NCBI RefSeq assembly: GCF_000801105.2 | Contig: NC_079516.1 | Span: 50,637,265 to 50,701,264, forward strand | DNA from: Raphanus sativus | Taxonomy: Eukaryota > Streptophyta > Magnoliopsida > Brassicales > Brassicaceae | Length of the DNA: 64,000 nt | Direction: 5' to 3' | Part shown: in pieces, positions 1-11,600 of the stretch | Numbering within the stretch: position 1 is the stretch's first letter | How the letters are laid out: each line of letters opens with the position of its first letter | Translations under genes and position numbers: made by a program | Notes under the pieces: generated by a model | Seen by the model: only the letters and a program-made list of their open reading frames with translations | The model's database searches: none | What the model was told of the DNA's origin: nothing

Positions 1-2156
1 AATACTCATAACGCATAGAGTATGTTCTTTTGTGTATCAAGCCCAGCAAGGTGGAAACGGTTTCAGAGAAAGAGAAGAAGCTGGTGATAATGATGAAGCT
101 GGTGAATGGAAGGAAGATGTTGGTGATAATGATGAAGCTGGTGAATGAAGGAAGATGTTGGTGATAATGATGAGGCTGATGAATGTTTGAAGATGTTGGT
201 GATAATGAGTCTGTTGAAGATGAAATCAAGATGGGGAGGAGGAAAATGGGAGAGGAAAATGGGGAGGAGGATGCTGATAACACTATTGTTGGTGAACGGA
301 TCAGAATGGTGTGGGGATTACAGTCTTTATGGAAAGGTTCTAGATGAGGACGAGGAAGATGATGATATATTTTTTTGAAGAAATTGAAAAGACATATGCT
401 AAGACAAATGCTATTTGAAGGAGGAAAATCGGAACGTGTACCAGCATCTCTTGTCAACCCAGAGTTTTGTTAGCAAGGATGCACTGCTTTCAGAGCTGCG
501 GTTGACAGCAGTGAGGGGTAGGTTTTCTTTCAGAATATACAAATCAACAAAAACTCTCCTTGTGGCAATATGTCGGGGGTTAGCGGTTTGTGGATGGAAG
601 ATCAGAGCGAGTGTGAAACATGGGTCAAACACGTTTTGGGTAACAAAGTATGTGGAAAAACATTTATGCTCAATTGCGAGCCGAATCGCTCAGCGGAGAC
701 ACTGTACTCCAAAGTATGTTGGTAGTCTTTTCATGATCGTGTTGGGATCATTGATGGGATACTCCACAGCTATCACTGATGCAATGAAGAACATGTTGGC
801 ATGACGCTTGTTTACACCCACTTCATACAGAGCACTGTTATATGCACAGAATTGGTGAGAGGATCAGCAGAAGAAGGTAGTTCGCGTCTGCCTTCATATC
901 TCGAGCAAATCTCCATTGCAAATCCTGATTCTATCACGGCTATAGAACTTGATTCTGAGAAAAGATTTAAGTATCTATATTCTCTCTTTTGGAGCTTCTA
1001 TCAAAGGTTTAAGTATCAGAGAAGGGTCATTGTGGTGGATGGGACTTCACCTAAGTGGAAAGTATGGAGGTGTTATGTTAGTTGCAGCCGCACAAGATGG
1101 CAATTTTCAGATATTCCCATTGGCTTTTGGGATCGTGGGATGCTGAAGATGAACCTTCTTGGAATGGTTTTTCAAAAATTGGCTAGTTGTATATCTCATG
1201 ACAAGCCTCTGGTGATAGTCTCTCTGACCGGCACGCGGCCATTAAAAGTGCGTGTGAGAAGGTGTTTCCTTGGGCAACCCGAGGATATGTTATTATCACC
1301 TTCAAGATAACATTGTCAAAAAGTTTAAAGGGAAACATCTCATGTACTTGGTGAAAGGGGCTGCTTATGCGCACACGGTTCACGAATTTTAACCGGTACA
1401 TGGCTGAGATACGGAGTGCAACCCGGAACTTGCAACGTATTTGGGAGAAGGCCGACGCCAAGCTATGGTCAAGGGTTTATTGTAAGGGGAACAGGTTCAA
1501 CATAAAACAAGCAACATCGCTGAATCTATTAATTCCGCACTGAAGCGAGCAAGAGGATTTCCGATTCCGTTCCTGCTGGAGTTCATAAGCAGAAGTTAGG
1601 AAAATGGTATTGGAAAAGGAGACAAGATGCTTTGAGTCTCCCACACTGTACATACCGGGGGTGTTGAATTACTTGCTTGCTGTTCGATCAGAGATAGCGG
1701 ATACGATGCGGACGGGGTCGAACCAATTTGGATGGATGGCTTTCTTTGTCAAAGGTGGCAAAAATGGACTGTGCGGTTGATTTGGAACATGTAAAGTGTG
1801 GTGGTTGTGGTGTCTATGGAGTGGAGAAAATACTTGCTCTCATGCATATAGCAGCTGGACACATGCTGGTGTGCATATCGACACACTTGTATGCCAGCTT
1901 TACTCAAAGAATCATCTGTATGCAGGATACTCAGAGAATATATATCCTATCGTGTCACAACATATTGGAACGAGAATGCTTCCTCCAAACGTAAAGCGTG
2001 GTCCGGGGAGACAGAAGAAATCAAGATGGCAATCTTGGTTGGAGCTATCTAGGATGAGGGGACACAAACCCAGGAAGAAACACAGGGCACGGAGATGCTC
2101 AAACTGCAAGGAAACTGGCCTTACCGAAACCACAATGTACACCACCAGTTGACTAG
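1..2156 (+). pseudogene. mudrA-like MULE transposase, partial degraded copy
   Basis: This stretch aligns collinearly, at an offset of about 6.69-6.70 kb, with 6691-8856, the mudrA-like gene of the intact element downstream. It enters in the acidic Asp/Glu-rich linker, passes through the DDE transposase core (around 1030-1260) and ends with a SWIM-type segment and a CCHC knuckle (CSNCKETG, around 2095). The stop TAG is at 2154-2156. The reading frame breaks many times through one- to three-base indels, often in short homopolymers, so no long protein is encoded. The 5' part lies outside the window. Indels hugely outnumber substitutions relative to the downstream copy, which fits either sequencing or assembly error or a very young dead copy. 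Confidence 0.8.
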
Positions 2157-2720
2157 TTGTCCAGACGACCTAAATATAAGTCGTCCAGTCTTGATTACCC
2201 GTCCAGACGACTAATTTCTAAAGTCGTCCAGTGTTTCGTCTACCTTCTACGAGTCGTCCAGTGTTTTAGACTACCTTCTACTATCCCTTCAAGTGTATTT
2301 TTTTAGGACGACCTTTTACGAAGTCGTCCAGTGTATTTAAGTCGTCCAGTGTATTTAAGTCGTCCAGTGTTTAGACTACCTTCTACTATCCCTTCAAGTG
2401 TATTTTTTTTTAGACGACCTTTTACGAAGTCGTCCAGTGTATTTTATTAGGACTACCTTATTTTTTTTAGACGACCTTATTTTGTAAGTCGTCCAGTGTA
2501 TTTTATTTTTAGACTACCTTATTTTTTTTAGACGACCTTATTTGTAAGTCGTCCAGCTGGAAAACCTTCCAGACGACTTATTTGTAAGTCGCTCCAGCTG
2601 GAAAACCTCCAGACGACTTTATTTGTAAGTCGTCCAGCTGGAAAACCTTCCAGACGACTTATTTGTAAGTCGTCCAGCTGGAACCTTCCAGACGGACTTA
2701 TTTGTAAGTTAGAAATCTAT
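2157..2720. repeat. ACGACTT/AAGTCGT palindromic repeat array, copy A
   Basis: This is the interval between the convergent mudrA-like and Ulp1-like genes of the partial copy. It begins with variable AAGTCGTCCAGTGTATTT units and ends with about four copies of a 40 bp unit. Each unit pairs GTAAGTCGTCCAGCTGGAA with its near inverse complement, TTCCAGACGACTTA. It matches 8857-9412 with the same order and number of units. Confidence 0.9.
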
Positions 2721-2919
2721 ACAAGTTAGAAAATCAAATAATCATACATGCCCACAAACATACAAATAGTTTGTGTAAAACAATAGTTCAAATATACAAA
2801 TAGATTTGTGTATACAAATAGTTCAATATACAATTGATTTGTGTATCTATACAAGTTAAAAATCTATACAAGTTAAAAATCTATACAAGTTAAAAAATCT
2901 ATACAAATTGATTGTGTAT
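2721..2919. repeat. AT-rich short repeats downstream of Ulp1 fragment, copy A
   Basis: The sequence is AT-rich with several copies of ATCTATACAAGTTAAAA and ATACAAATAGATTTGTGTA. It is the 3' flank of the partial Ulp1-like gene and corresponds to 9413-9620. No gene is seen. Confidence 0.6.
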
Positions 2920-4895
2920 CTAATCATACATGCCTACAAACATACCACCATCCTCATTATCTTTCAGATGCTGATCAACAAGCTCCGTCCATATAGCCAA
3001 AGCCATAGTATCCCTCATAGTCTTCGCATTGGACCTAGCAAAGTCTTAGGGCTAAAGGGGCCCCAAAGCATGACATTCAATGTACTTTGCAGCGTACACG
3101 CCACAATCACCATTGTTGGCCGTGGGTACATCTTTGAGGAGTCTCTCATAAGTGTATCGCTTCCAACCCATGCATCTGGTCTCCGCACTCCACAATCAGA
3201 TAAGGGACCATCTCGAGAAAGGCTCCATTATCTCATCCCATCTTTCTGGTATGGTAGTTGAAGGTATGCTGTCCCAGACGACTATGTGCCTCTTAGGATC
3301 GATATCCAAATAGCCACCCAATGTTTGTTGTCCAAGTTCAGTGGCGCATAGATATCATCATGTCCTCCCCACTTCTTGTTTGATTGGCAAATGAAGGCAT
3401 TGATCCGTCATACAAACTCGCCGCCCCACTAGGTAGCATTTTTTCCTAACCATTGTGATCAGACGACGATGTTTTGAAGACCAGATACTGTTCTCTCCAA
3501 GACTGGGTAAAGTTGTTGTCCAGGAAGCACATTCGCTCGCTCCGGAGAACATTGTGGGTCTCCTTATACCTCTGCCTAGCACATTCATCCAAGCATCTAT
3601 ATGCTGCATATAAAATAATACAAGTTAGAACCTTCCAGACGACTTATATTGTAACAAATCTATACAAGACAAGTTACCAGACGACTTATTTGTAAGTCTT
3701 CTGGAAGGTTTTCCAGCTGGACGACTTACAATAAGTCGTCCAGCTGGAAAACCTTCCAGACGACTTATATATTTACAAATCTATACAAAGACAAGTTACC
3801 AGACGACTTAAAGATAAGCAGAAGACTTACTACGTCTTCCAGCCATGCTTTGGATGTCCGGAGTTTTTGATACCACCAAGTTGGTGATGTACGTGGTTTG
3901 TCCTCTTCCTTAGTGAAATATCACTGCAACAAAAAAGCAATCAGTTTTTGGTAGACTAAATCAAGCTATTATGGGTAAAGCAATCACTTACGGATCAGTT
4001 TTCAACCAATCAGCGAGCTCCTTCATCTTTAGGTCTGTTTAGTGTGGGAAATGGATTATACTTTCCCACTCTAAGGAGTTTCCTTTCTCTCTGCCGTATA
4101 AGGAGATATCTGCGTGGGAGCAGGTTTCTTCGTTCGTTCACTCCTTGCACGCACAGAAGCAGTGGGAGCTGTTTGGTCCAATACAACCAGGCTCTCGAAG
4201 CTGAAGCTGGATCGGTGGAAGCGAAGCTCGGTTGTTGATCGTTGGAAGCGAAGCTCGGTTGGTCAGTGGAAGTGAGAGGAACAATCTCTTTGGAGGTGAC
4301 ACCATCTGCTTTATCCTCCGGCAAGATCTTATATACCGAGATCGCCTCATCTGCTGTATCCTCCGGCAACAATCTCTGCAATAAAAGAGAACAAGTTAAC
4401 CCTGGACGACTTAAATAAAAGTTGGGGAGAGGATTTGGTTCCTGCTGGAGTTCAGACGACTTATTTGTAAGTCTTCTGGAAGGTTTTCCAGCTGGACGAC
4501 TTACACAATAAGTCGTCTGGAAGGTTTTCCAGCTGGAAAACCTTCCAGACGACTTATTTGTAAGTCGTCCAGCTGGAAAACCTTCCAGACGACTTTAATA
4601 TTTACAAATCTATACAAAGACCAGCGACTTAAAGATTTGATATTAACCTCTTTGGGCAGAGGAGAAGGCTGTTTCTTTTGTGGAGAAGGCTTTTTTCGTT
4701 GAGGAGCAGGCTGTTTCGTCTGAGGAGCAGGCTGTTTAGTTTGAGGAGCAGGCTGTTTTCGTTTGAGGAGCAGGCTGTTTAGTTTGAGGAGCAGGCTGTT
4801 TAGTTTGAGGAGCAGGCTGTTTCGCCTTTTGAGGAGTAGGCTTTGCCTTTTGAGGAGCAGGCTGTCTGGTGGGAGGAGTAGGATGATTGGTTTGA
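2920..4895 (-). pseudogene. Ulp1-like protease of MULE, partial degraded copy
   Basis: This is the minus-strand copy of the Ulp1-like gene, collinear with 9621-11605. It holds the C-terminal protease part (around 3420-2920, with the NNGDCGVYAA active-site region near 3105), small internal exons and the start of the proline-rich exon. It is cut at the assembly gap, so the DUF1985 part is absent. Introns carry the same palindromic repeats as the downstream copy, at about 3640-3830 and 4440-4645. The coding heptad repeat QPAPQTK is present in the same number as downstream. Many indels break the frame. Confidence 0.78.
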
Positions 4896-4995
4896 NNNNN
4901 NNNNNNNNNNNNNNNNNNNNNNNNNNNNNNNNNNNNNNNNNNNNNNNNNNNNNNNNNNNNNNNNNNNNNNNNNNNNNNNNNNNNNNNNNNNNNNN
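4896..4995. other. Assembly gap of exactly 100 N
   Basis: A run of exactly 100 N is the usual placeholder for a gap of unknown size. The left side ends inside the proline-rich exon of the Ulp1-like gene. The right side starts just outside the terminal repeat of the full element. The distance between the two sides is therefore unknown. Confidence 0.97.
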
Positions 4996-5036
4996 TTTGG
5001 GCTTATTGCAAAGTGACTCAAAACTTGAATTCAAAC

Positions 5037-5500
5037 AGAAAACTAACTTTTCTTTGACTCATTTTTTTTTGAGTTTTTAACCCCACATCTGCATTTTATC
5101 ACGAAAATGCCATTAACCCTTTTTTTTTTTTTTTTTTCGAAAATGGCTTCTTTACTGTCTCAACCTCATTTTCTTCAAGTATTTACAATATTGCCACTGC
5201 CATGAATAGTGGGAACAACCTTGTACGAACTGTTTGGAGCTTTTAATGCCCTTTAATGCACGTAATCTCTTTACACCTCTGTTTCAAATTGTTATGAACT
5301 AAAAACAACATTTCTTTCACTTTCTCTCCATATTCATCAAAAAACTGAAGCTTTTGATTCAAAATTGTTGGAGCCATATTTCTTTCGTTTTGACTTACGG
5401 TTGCTTTCGTTTGAGGTTCTGGGTGGTTGGAGAAGACCCTGTGTGCAAACAAAGTCATCTCACCTAGTTGAAGGTACGAATTTGAATTTTTTTCAAAATC
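5037..5500. other. Subterminal region of the MULE, no gene
   Basis: AT-rich sequence with poly-T runs (5060-5080, 5118-5138) lies between the left terminal repeat and the repeat-rich leader. No convincing coding sequence is seen; short open frames here lack family features. Transposase promoter elements would be expected here, but I cannot identify them. Confidence 0.5.
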
Positions 5501-5504
5501 TGTT

Positions 5505-6345
5505 CGCGTAGAAGACTTACAAGTAAGTCATCTGTATGTAGAAGACTTACTGATGAGTCTTCTGGTCAAACGGACGACTTAAACTAAGTCGTCCAGCTTT
5601 GTTTGGTGAAAAAAAACAGTCCAGACGACTTATATATAGTCGTCTACGAGAAACAGGCTAGTTTTGCATTTGACCGAATCGTGTCAGATCTTTGACTATT
5701 TCTGGACGACTTATAATTCAGTCGTCTCTCGGAAAGTTAAAATTTCAATATTTTTATTAAACTAGACGACTTACGTGTAAGTCGTCTTAGGTTAGTTTTG
5801 TAGTTGAAAAATAAAACTTCATAATTTAATTTTACCAGACGACATAATATAAAAGTCGTCCCGTCAGAAGACTTAATTTAAAGTCGTCCGGGAAAGCAAA
5901 GTCGTCCAGAATTTTTCCCAATTAAGTCGTCCAAACCTTGCTTATCCCGGACGACCTTAAATTAAGTCGTCTAGCTGGACGACTTTTAGTTAAGTCGTCT
6001 GGAGAAAGTTAAATTTCAAGTTTTATTTTCAATTACAAAACTAACCTGGGACGACTTACGTGTAAGTCGTCTAGTTTGAATAAAATATTGAAATTTTTAC
6101 TTTCCAGAGACGACTGATTATAAAGTCGTCCAGAAATAGTCAAAGATCTGACACGATTCGGTCAAATGCAAAACTAGCCCGTTTTTCGTAGACGACTTTA
6201 TATATATAGTCGTCTGAATTTTTTTTTAACAAACAAAGCCGGACGACTTAGAATTAAGTCGTCCCTTTTAATTTTCAATTGCAAAAAGTGACCTCTTTAG
6301 ACGACTTACCTTAAGTCTCTGGACGACTTAAATCTAAGTCGTCTG
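5505..6345. repeat. Inverted-pair ACGACTT repeats in the mudrA leader
   Basis: At least a dozen ACGACTT/AAGTCGT words occur, many as close inverted pairs separated by a few A/T bases (for example ACGACTTATAATTCAGTCGT near 5707). A larger palindrome also exists. The block 5650-5860 (GACCGAATCGTGTCAGATC, then TTTGACTATTTCTGG) reappears inverted at 6000-6180 (CAAAGATCTGACACGATTCGG). The transcript of this leader could therefore fold into a long hairpin arm of roughly 200 nt. Confidence 0.85.
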
Positions 6346-6412
6346 CGATAATGTTTGTTGAACTTCTTCATTTTCTCTATGTTTACTAATGTTTTATTTT
6401 GAATATTTGCAG

Positions 6413-8856
6413 ATGATTTTTAAGTTACATGCAGTGTATGGAGAATGGTTGTTGAGAGATTTCCGTTGGGATTTTGTGTGTTGATGATCTCAAAGAGCAA
6501 GATTGTTTTTTTATTGAATGATGAAGATTTCAACACACATGCTGAACTTGGTTGCAAATTGCTCAAGAAGATTATCACGTGGTGATGAGAGATTGACTGT
6601 CTGACAGAAGCAAGTATATTGAATGAGGATGACTATGAGCAGCCATTCCCAGTCGTTACAAGTGATAGACAAGTTCGAAACTTGCTCGAGATACTCAAAA
6701 CGCATAGAGTATGTCTTTGTGTATCAAGCCGCAGCAAGGTGGAAACGGTTTCAGAGAAAAGAGAAGAAGCTGGTGATAATGATGAAGCTGGTGAATGGGA
6801 AGAAGATGTTGGTGATAATGATGAAGCTGGGAATGGGAAGAAGATGTTGGTGATAATGATGAGGCTGATGAATGTTTTGAAGATGTTGGTGATAATGAGT
6901 CTGTTGAAGATGAAAATCAAGATGGGGAGGAGGAAAATGGGGAGGAGGAAATGGGGAGGAGGATGCTGATAACACTATTGTTGGTGAAACGGATCAGAAT
7001 GGTGGGGATTACAGTCTTTATGGAAAGAGTTCTAGATGAGGACGAGGAAGATGATGATATATATTTGTTTTGAAGAAATTGAAAAGACATATGCTAAGAC
7101 AAATGCTATTGAAGGAGGAAAATCGGATTGTACCAGCATCTATGTCAACCAGAGTTTTGTTAGCAAGGAATGCACTGCTTTCAGAGCTGCGGTTGACAGC
7201 AGTGAGGGGTAGGTTTCTTCTCAGAATATACAAATCAACAAAAACTCTCCTTGTGGCAATATGTCGGGTTAGCGCGGTGTGGATGGAAGATCAGAGCGAG
7301 TGTGAAACATGGGTCAAACACGTTTTGGGTAACAAAGTATGTGGAAAAACATTTATGCTCAATTGGAGACCGAATCGCTCAGCGGAGACACTGTACTCCA
7401 AAGTATGTTGGTAGTCTTTTCATTGATCGTGTTGGGATCATTGATGGGATAACTCCACAGCATATCACTGATGCAATGAAGAACATGTTTGGCATGACGC
7501 TTGATTACACCACTTCATACAGAGCACTGTTATATGCACAGAAATTGGTGAGAGGATCAGCAGAAGAAGGGTATTCGCGTCTGCCTTCATATCTCGAGCA
7601 AATCTCCATTGCAAATCCTGATTCTATCACGGCTATAGAACTTGATTCTGAGAAAAGATTTAAGTATCTATTTCTTCTTTTTGGAGCTTCTATCAAAGGT
7701 TTTAAGTATCAGAGAAGGGTCATTGTGGTGGATGGAACTCACCTAAGTGGAAAGTATGGAGGTGTTATGTTAGTTGCAGCCGCACAAGATGGCAATTTTC
7801 AGATATTCCCATTGGCTTTTGGGATCGTGGATGCTGAAGATGAACCTTCTTGGGAATGGTTTTTCACAAAATTGGCTAGTTGTATATCTCATGACAAAGC
7901 CTCTGGTGATAGTCTCTGACCGGCACGCGGCCATTAAAAGTGCGTGTGAGAAGGTGTTTCCTTGGGCAACCCGAGGAATATGTTATTATCACCTTCAAGA
8001 TAACATTGTCAAAAAGTTTAAAGGAAAACATCTCATGTACTTGGTGAAAGGGGCTGCTTATGCGCACACGGTTTCACGATTTTAACCGGTACACTCTGAG
8101 ATACGGAGTGCAAACCCGGAACTTGCAACGTATTTGGAGAAGGCCGACGCCAAGCTATGGTCAAGGGTTTATTGTAAGGGAACAGGTTCAACATAAAAAC
8201 AACAAGCACATCGCTGAACTCTATTAATTCCGCACTGAAGCGAGCAAGAGGATTTCGATCCGTTCCTGCTGGAGTTCTAAGGCAGAAGTTAGGAAAATGG
8301 TATGGAAAAGGAGACAAGAGAGGAGATGATTGAGCCCCACTGTACATACCCAACTGTACATAGCCGGGTGTGTTGAATACTTGCTTGCTGTTCGATCAGA
8401 GATAGCGGATACGATGACGGTCGAACCAATTGATGGATGGCGTTTCTTTGTCAAAGGTGGCAAAATGGACTGTGCGGTTGATTTGGAACATGTAAAGTGT
8501 GGTTTGTGGTGTCTATGGAGTGGAGAAAATACCTCTCTCATGCTATAGCAGCTGGAACACATGCTGGTGTGCATATCGACACACTTGTATGTCCACTTTA
8601 CTCAAAGAATCATCTGTATGCAGGATACTCAGAGAATATATATCCTATCGTGTCACAACATATTGAGGAACGAGAATGCTTTCCTCCAAACGTAAAGCGT
8701 GGTCCGGGGAGACAGAAGAAATCAAGATGGCAATCTTGGTTGGAGCTATCTAGGATGAGGGGACACAAACCCAGGAAGAAACACAGGGCACGGAGATGCT
8801 CAAACTGCAAGGAAACTGGCCATACGAAACCACAATGTACACAACCAGTTGACTAG
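6413..8856 (+). pseudogene. mudrA-like transposase (frameshifted)
   Basis: This would be the DNA-cutting transposase of the element. The ATG at 6413 follows a TTTGCAG acceptor, so the leader probably contains an intron. The order is an N-terminal plant MULE region (MIFKLHAVYGEW), an acidic linker with repeated GDNDEAGEWEEDV (about 6760-6860), a zinc-binding/N-terminal transposase region (about 7150-7400), the MULE core with VDGTHLSGKYGG (about 7728) and SDRHAAIKSA (about 7912), a SWIM finger (about 8470-8560) and a CCHC knuckle, CSNCKETGHTKPQC, near the end. The frame shifts several times (for example near 6475, 7880 and 8080) by one or two bases, so as assembled no full protein is made. Some shifts differ from those in the 1-2156 copy, suggesting that errors contribute. 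Confidence 0.82.
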
Positions 8857-9412
8857 TTGTCCAGACGACCTAAATATAAGTCGTCCAGTCTGATTACCCG
8901 TCCAGACGACTAATTTCTAAGTCGTCCAGTGTTTTCGTCTACCTTCTACGAAGTCGTCCAGTGTATTAGACTACCTTCTACTATCCCTTCAAGTGTATTT
9001 TTTTAGACGACCTTTTACGAAGTCGTCCAGTGTATTTAAGTCGTCCAGTGTATTTAAGTCGTCCAGTGTTTAGACTACCTTCTACTATCCCTTCAAGTGT
9101 ATTTTTTTAGACGACCTTTTACGAAGTCGTCCAGTGTATTTTATTTTTAGACTATTATTTTTTTAGACGACCTTATTTGTAAGTCGTCCAGTGTATTTTA
9201 TTTTTAGACTACCTTATTTTTTTTAGACGACCTTATTTGTAAGTCGTCCAGCTGGAAAACCTTCCAGACGACTTATTTGTAAGTCGTCCAGCTGGAAAAC
9301 CTTCCAGACGACTTATTTGTAAGTCGTCCAGCTGGAAAACCTTCCAGACGACTTATTTGTAAGTCGTCCAGCTGAAAACCTTCCAGACGACTTATTTGTA
9401 AGTTAGAAAATC
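8857..9412. repeat. 40 bp palindromic repeat array between mudrA and Ulp1 genes
   Basis: The first part holds irregular AAGTCGTCCAGTGTATTT units. The second part (about 9235-9405) has four near-identical 40 bp units starting GTAAGTCGTCCAGCTGG and ending CTTCCAGACGACTTATTT. The two ends of each unit are inverse complements, so each can form a hairpin. The array sits between the 3' ends of the two convergent genes. Confidence 0.92.
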
Positions 9413-9620
9413 TATACAAGTTAGAAATCAAATAAATCATACATGCCCACAAACATACAAATAGATTTGTGTAAACAAATAGTTCAAATATACAAATAGA
9501 TTTGTGTATACAAATAGTTCAAATATACAAATTGATTTGTGTATCTATACAAGTTAAAAAATCTATACAAGTTAAAAAATCTATACAAGTTAAAAAATCT
9601 ATACAAATTGATTTGTGTAT
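9413..9620. repeat. Short AT-rich tandem repeats
   Basis: Three or more head-to-tail copies of ATCTATACAAGTTAAAAA (9543-9600) follow ATACAAATAGATTTGTGTA units. They lie directly 3' of the Ulp1-like gene and could be its 3' untranslated region. No gene is seen. Confidence 0.65.
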
Positions 9621-10324
9621 CTAATCATACATGCCTACAAACATACCACCATCCTCATTATCTTTCAGATGCTGATCAACAAGCTCCGTCCATATAGCCA
9701 AAGCCATAGTATCCCTCATAGTCTTCGCATTGGACCTAGCAAAGTCTTTAGGGCTAAGGGGACCCCAAGAGCATGACATTCAATGTACTTTGCAGCGTAC
9801 ACGCCACAATCACCATTGTTGGCCGTGGGTACATCTTTGAGGAGTCTCTCATAAGTGTATCGCTCCAACCCATGCATCTGGTCTCGCACTCCACAATCAG
9901 ATAAGGGACCATCTCGAGAAAAGGCTCCATTATCTCATCCCATCTTTCTGGTATGGTAGTTGAAGGTATGCTGTCCCAGACGACTATGTGCCTCTTAGGA
10001 TCGATATCCAAATAGCCACCCAATGTTTGTTGTCCAAGTTCAGTGGGCGCATAGATATCATCAATGTCCTCCCCACTTCTTGTTTGATTGGCAAAATGAA
10101 GGCATTGATCCGTCATACAAACTCGCCGCCCCACTAGGTAGCATTTTTTCCTAACCATTGTGATCAGACGACGATGTTTTGAAGACCAGATACTGTTCTC
10201 TCCAAGACTGGGTAAAGTTGTGATCCAGGAAGCACATTCGCTCGCTCCGGAAACATGTGTGGGTTCTCCTTATACCTCTGCCTCAGCACATTCATCCAAG
10301 CATCTATATGCTGCATATAAAATA

Positions 10325-10515
10325 ATACAAGTTAGAACCTTCCAGACGACTTATTTATTTACAAATCTATACAAGACAGTTACCAGACGACTTATTTGTA
10401 AGTCTTCTGGAAGGTTTTCCAGCTGGACGACTTACAAATAAGTCGTCCAGCTGGAAAACCTTCCAGACGACTTATATATTTACAAATCTATACAAAGACA
10501 AGTTACCAGACGACG
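10325..10515. repeat. ACGACTT repeats in intron 5 of the Ulp1-like gene
   Basis: The intron between the exon ending at 10544 and the protease exon consists largely of AGACGACTTA/TAAGTCGTCC units and CTGGAAGGTTTTCCAGCTGG. On the coding strand the intron opens GTAGTAAGTCTTCTGC, so its donor is embedded in a repeat unit. Confidence 0.85.
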
Positions 10516-11109
10516 ACTTAAAGATAAGCAGAAGACTTACTACGTCTTCCAGCCATGCTTTGGATGTCCGGAGTTTTTGATACCACCAAGTTGGTGTGTT
10601 ACGTGGTTTTGTCCTTTCCTTAGTGAAATAATCACTGCAAACAAAAAAGCAATCAGTTTTGTAGACTAAATCAAGCTATTATGGTAAAGCAATCACTTAC
10701 GGATCAGTTTTCAACCAATCAGCGAGCTCCTTCATCTTAGGTCTGTTTAGTGTGGGAAATGGATTATACTTTCCCACTCTAAGGAGTTTCCTTCTCTCTG
10801 CCGTATAAGGAGATATCTGCGTGGGAGCAGGTTTCTTCGTTCGTTCACTCCTTGCACGCACAGAAGCAGTGGGAGCTGTTTGGTCCAATACAACCAGGCT
10901 CGGTTCTGAAGCTGAAGCTGGATCGGTGGAAGCGAAAGCTCGGTTGTTGATCGTTGGAAGCGAAGCTCGGTTGGTCAGTGGAAGTGAGAGGAACAATCTC
11001 TTTGGAGGTGACACCATCTGCTTTATCCTCCGGCAAGATCTTATATACCGAGATCGCCTCATCTGCTGTATCCTCCGGCAACAATCTCTGCAATAAAAGA
11101 GAACAAGTT

Positions 11110-11345
11110 AACCCTGGACGACTTAAATAAAAGTTGGGAGAGGATTTGGTTCCTGCTGGAGTTCAGACGACTTATTTGTAAGTCTTCTGGAAGGTTTTCC
11201 AGCTGGACGACTTACAAATAAGTCGTCTGGAAGGTTTTCCAGCTGGAAAACCTTCCAGACGACTTATTTGTAAGTCGTCCAGCTGGAAAACCTTCCAGAC
11301 GACTTATATATTTACAAATCTATACAAAGACCAGACGACTTAAAG
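11110..11345. repeat. ACGACTT repeats in intron 3 of the Ulp1-like gene
   Basis: This intron (11358-11088) contains five or more repeat words arranged as nested palindromes, such as AAGGTTTTCCAGCTGG followed by AAAACCTTCCAGACGAC. The same block occurs at about 4440-4645 in the partial copy. Confidence 0.87.
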
Positions 11346-11394
11346 ATTTGATATTAACCTCTTTGGGCAGAGGAGAAGGCTGTTTCTTTTGTGG

Positions 11395-11600
11395 AGAAGG
11401 CTTTTTCGTTTGAGGAGCAGGCTGTTTCGTCTGAGGAGCAGGCTGTTTAGTTTGAGGAGCAGGCTGTTTCGTTTGAGGAGCAGGCTGTTTAGTTTGAGGA
11501 GCAGGCTGTTTAGTTTGAGGAGCAGGCTGTTTCGCCTTTTGAGGAGTAGGCTTTGCCTTTTGAGGAGCAGGCTGTCTGGTGGGAGGAGTAGGATGATTGG
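11395..11600 (-). repeat. 21 bp coding minisatellite (PAPQTKQ heptads)
   Basis: A 21 bp unit, GAGGAGCAGGCTGTTT plus five variable bases, repeats about six to seven times with flanking diverged copies. On the minus strand it encodes (QPAPQTK)n within the linker of the Ulp1-like protein. The period is a multiple of three, so length change keeps the frame. The partial copy upstream has the same number of units. Confidence 0.85.

Noticed and set aside
6633..6975. Minus-strand frames rich in Ser/Pro/His opposite the mudrA linker
   Set aside because: They are the complement of the Asp/Glu-coding GAT/GAA repeats and are not real genes.
9235..9405. CRISPR-like array
   Set aside because: The regular palindromic units resemble repeats with spacers, but the supposed spacers are repeated too. 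The context is a plant transposon, and no cas gene is present.
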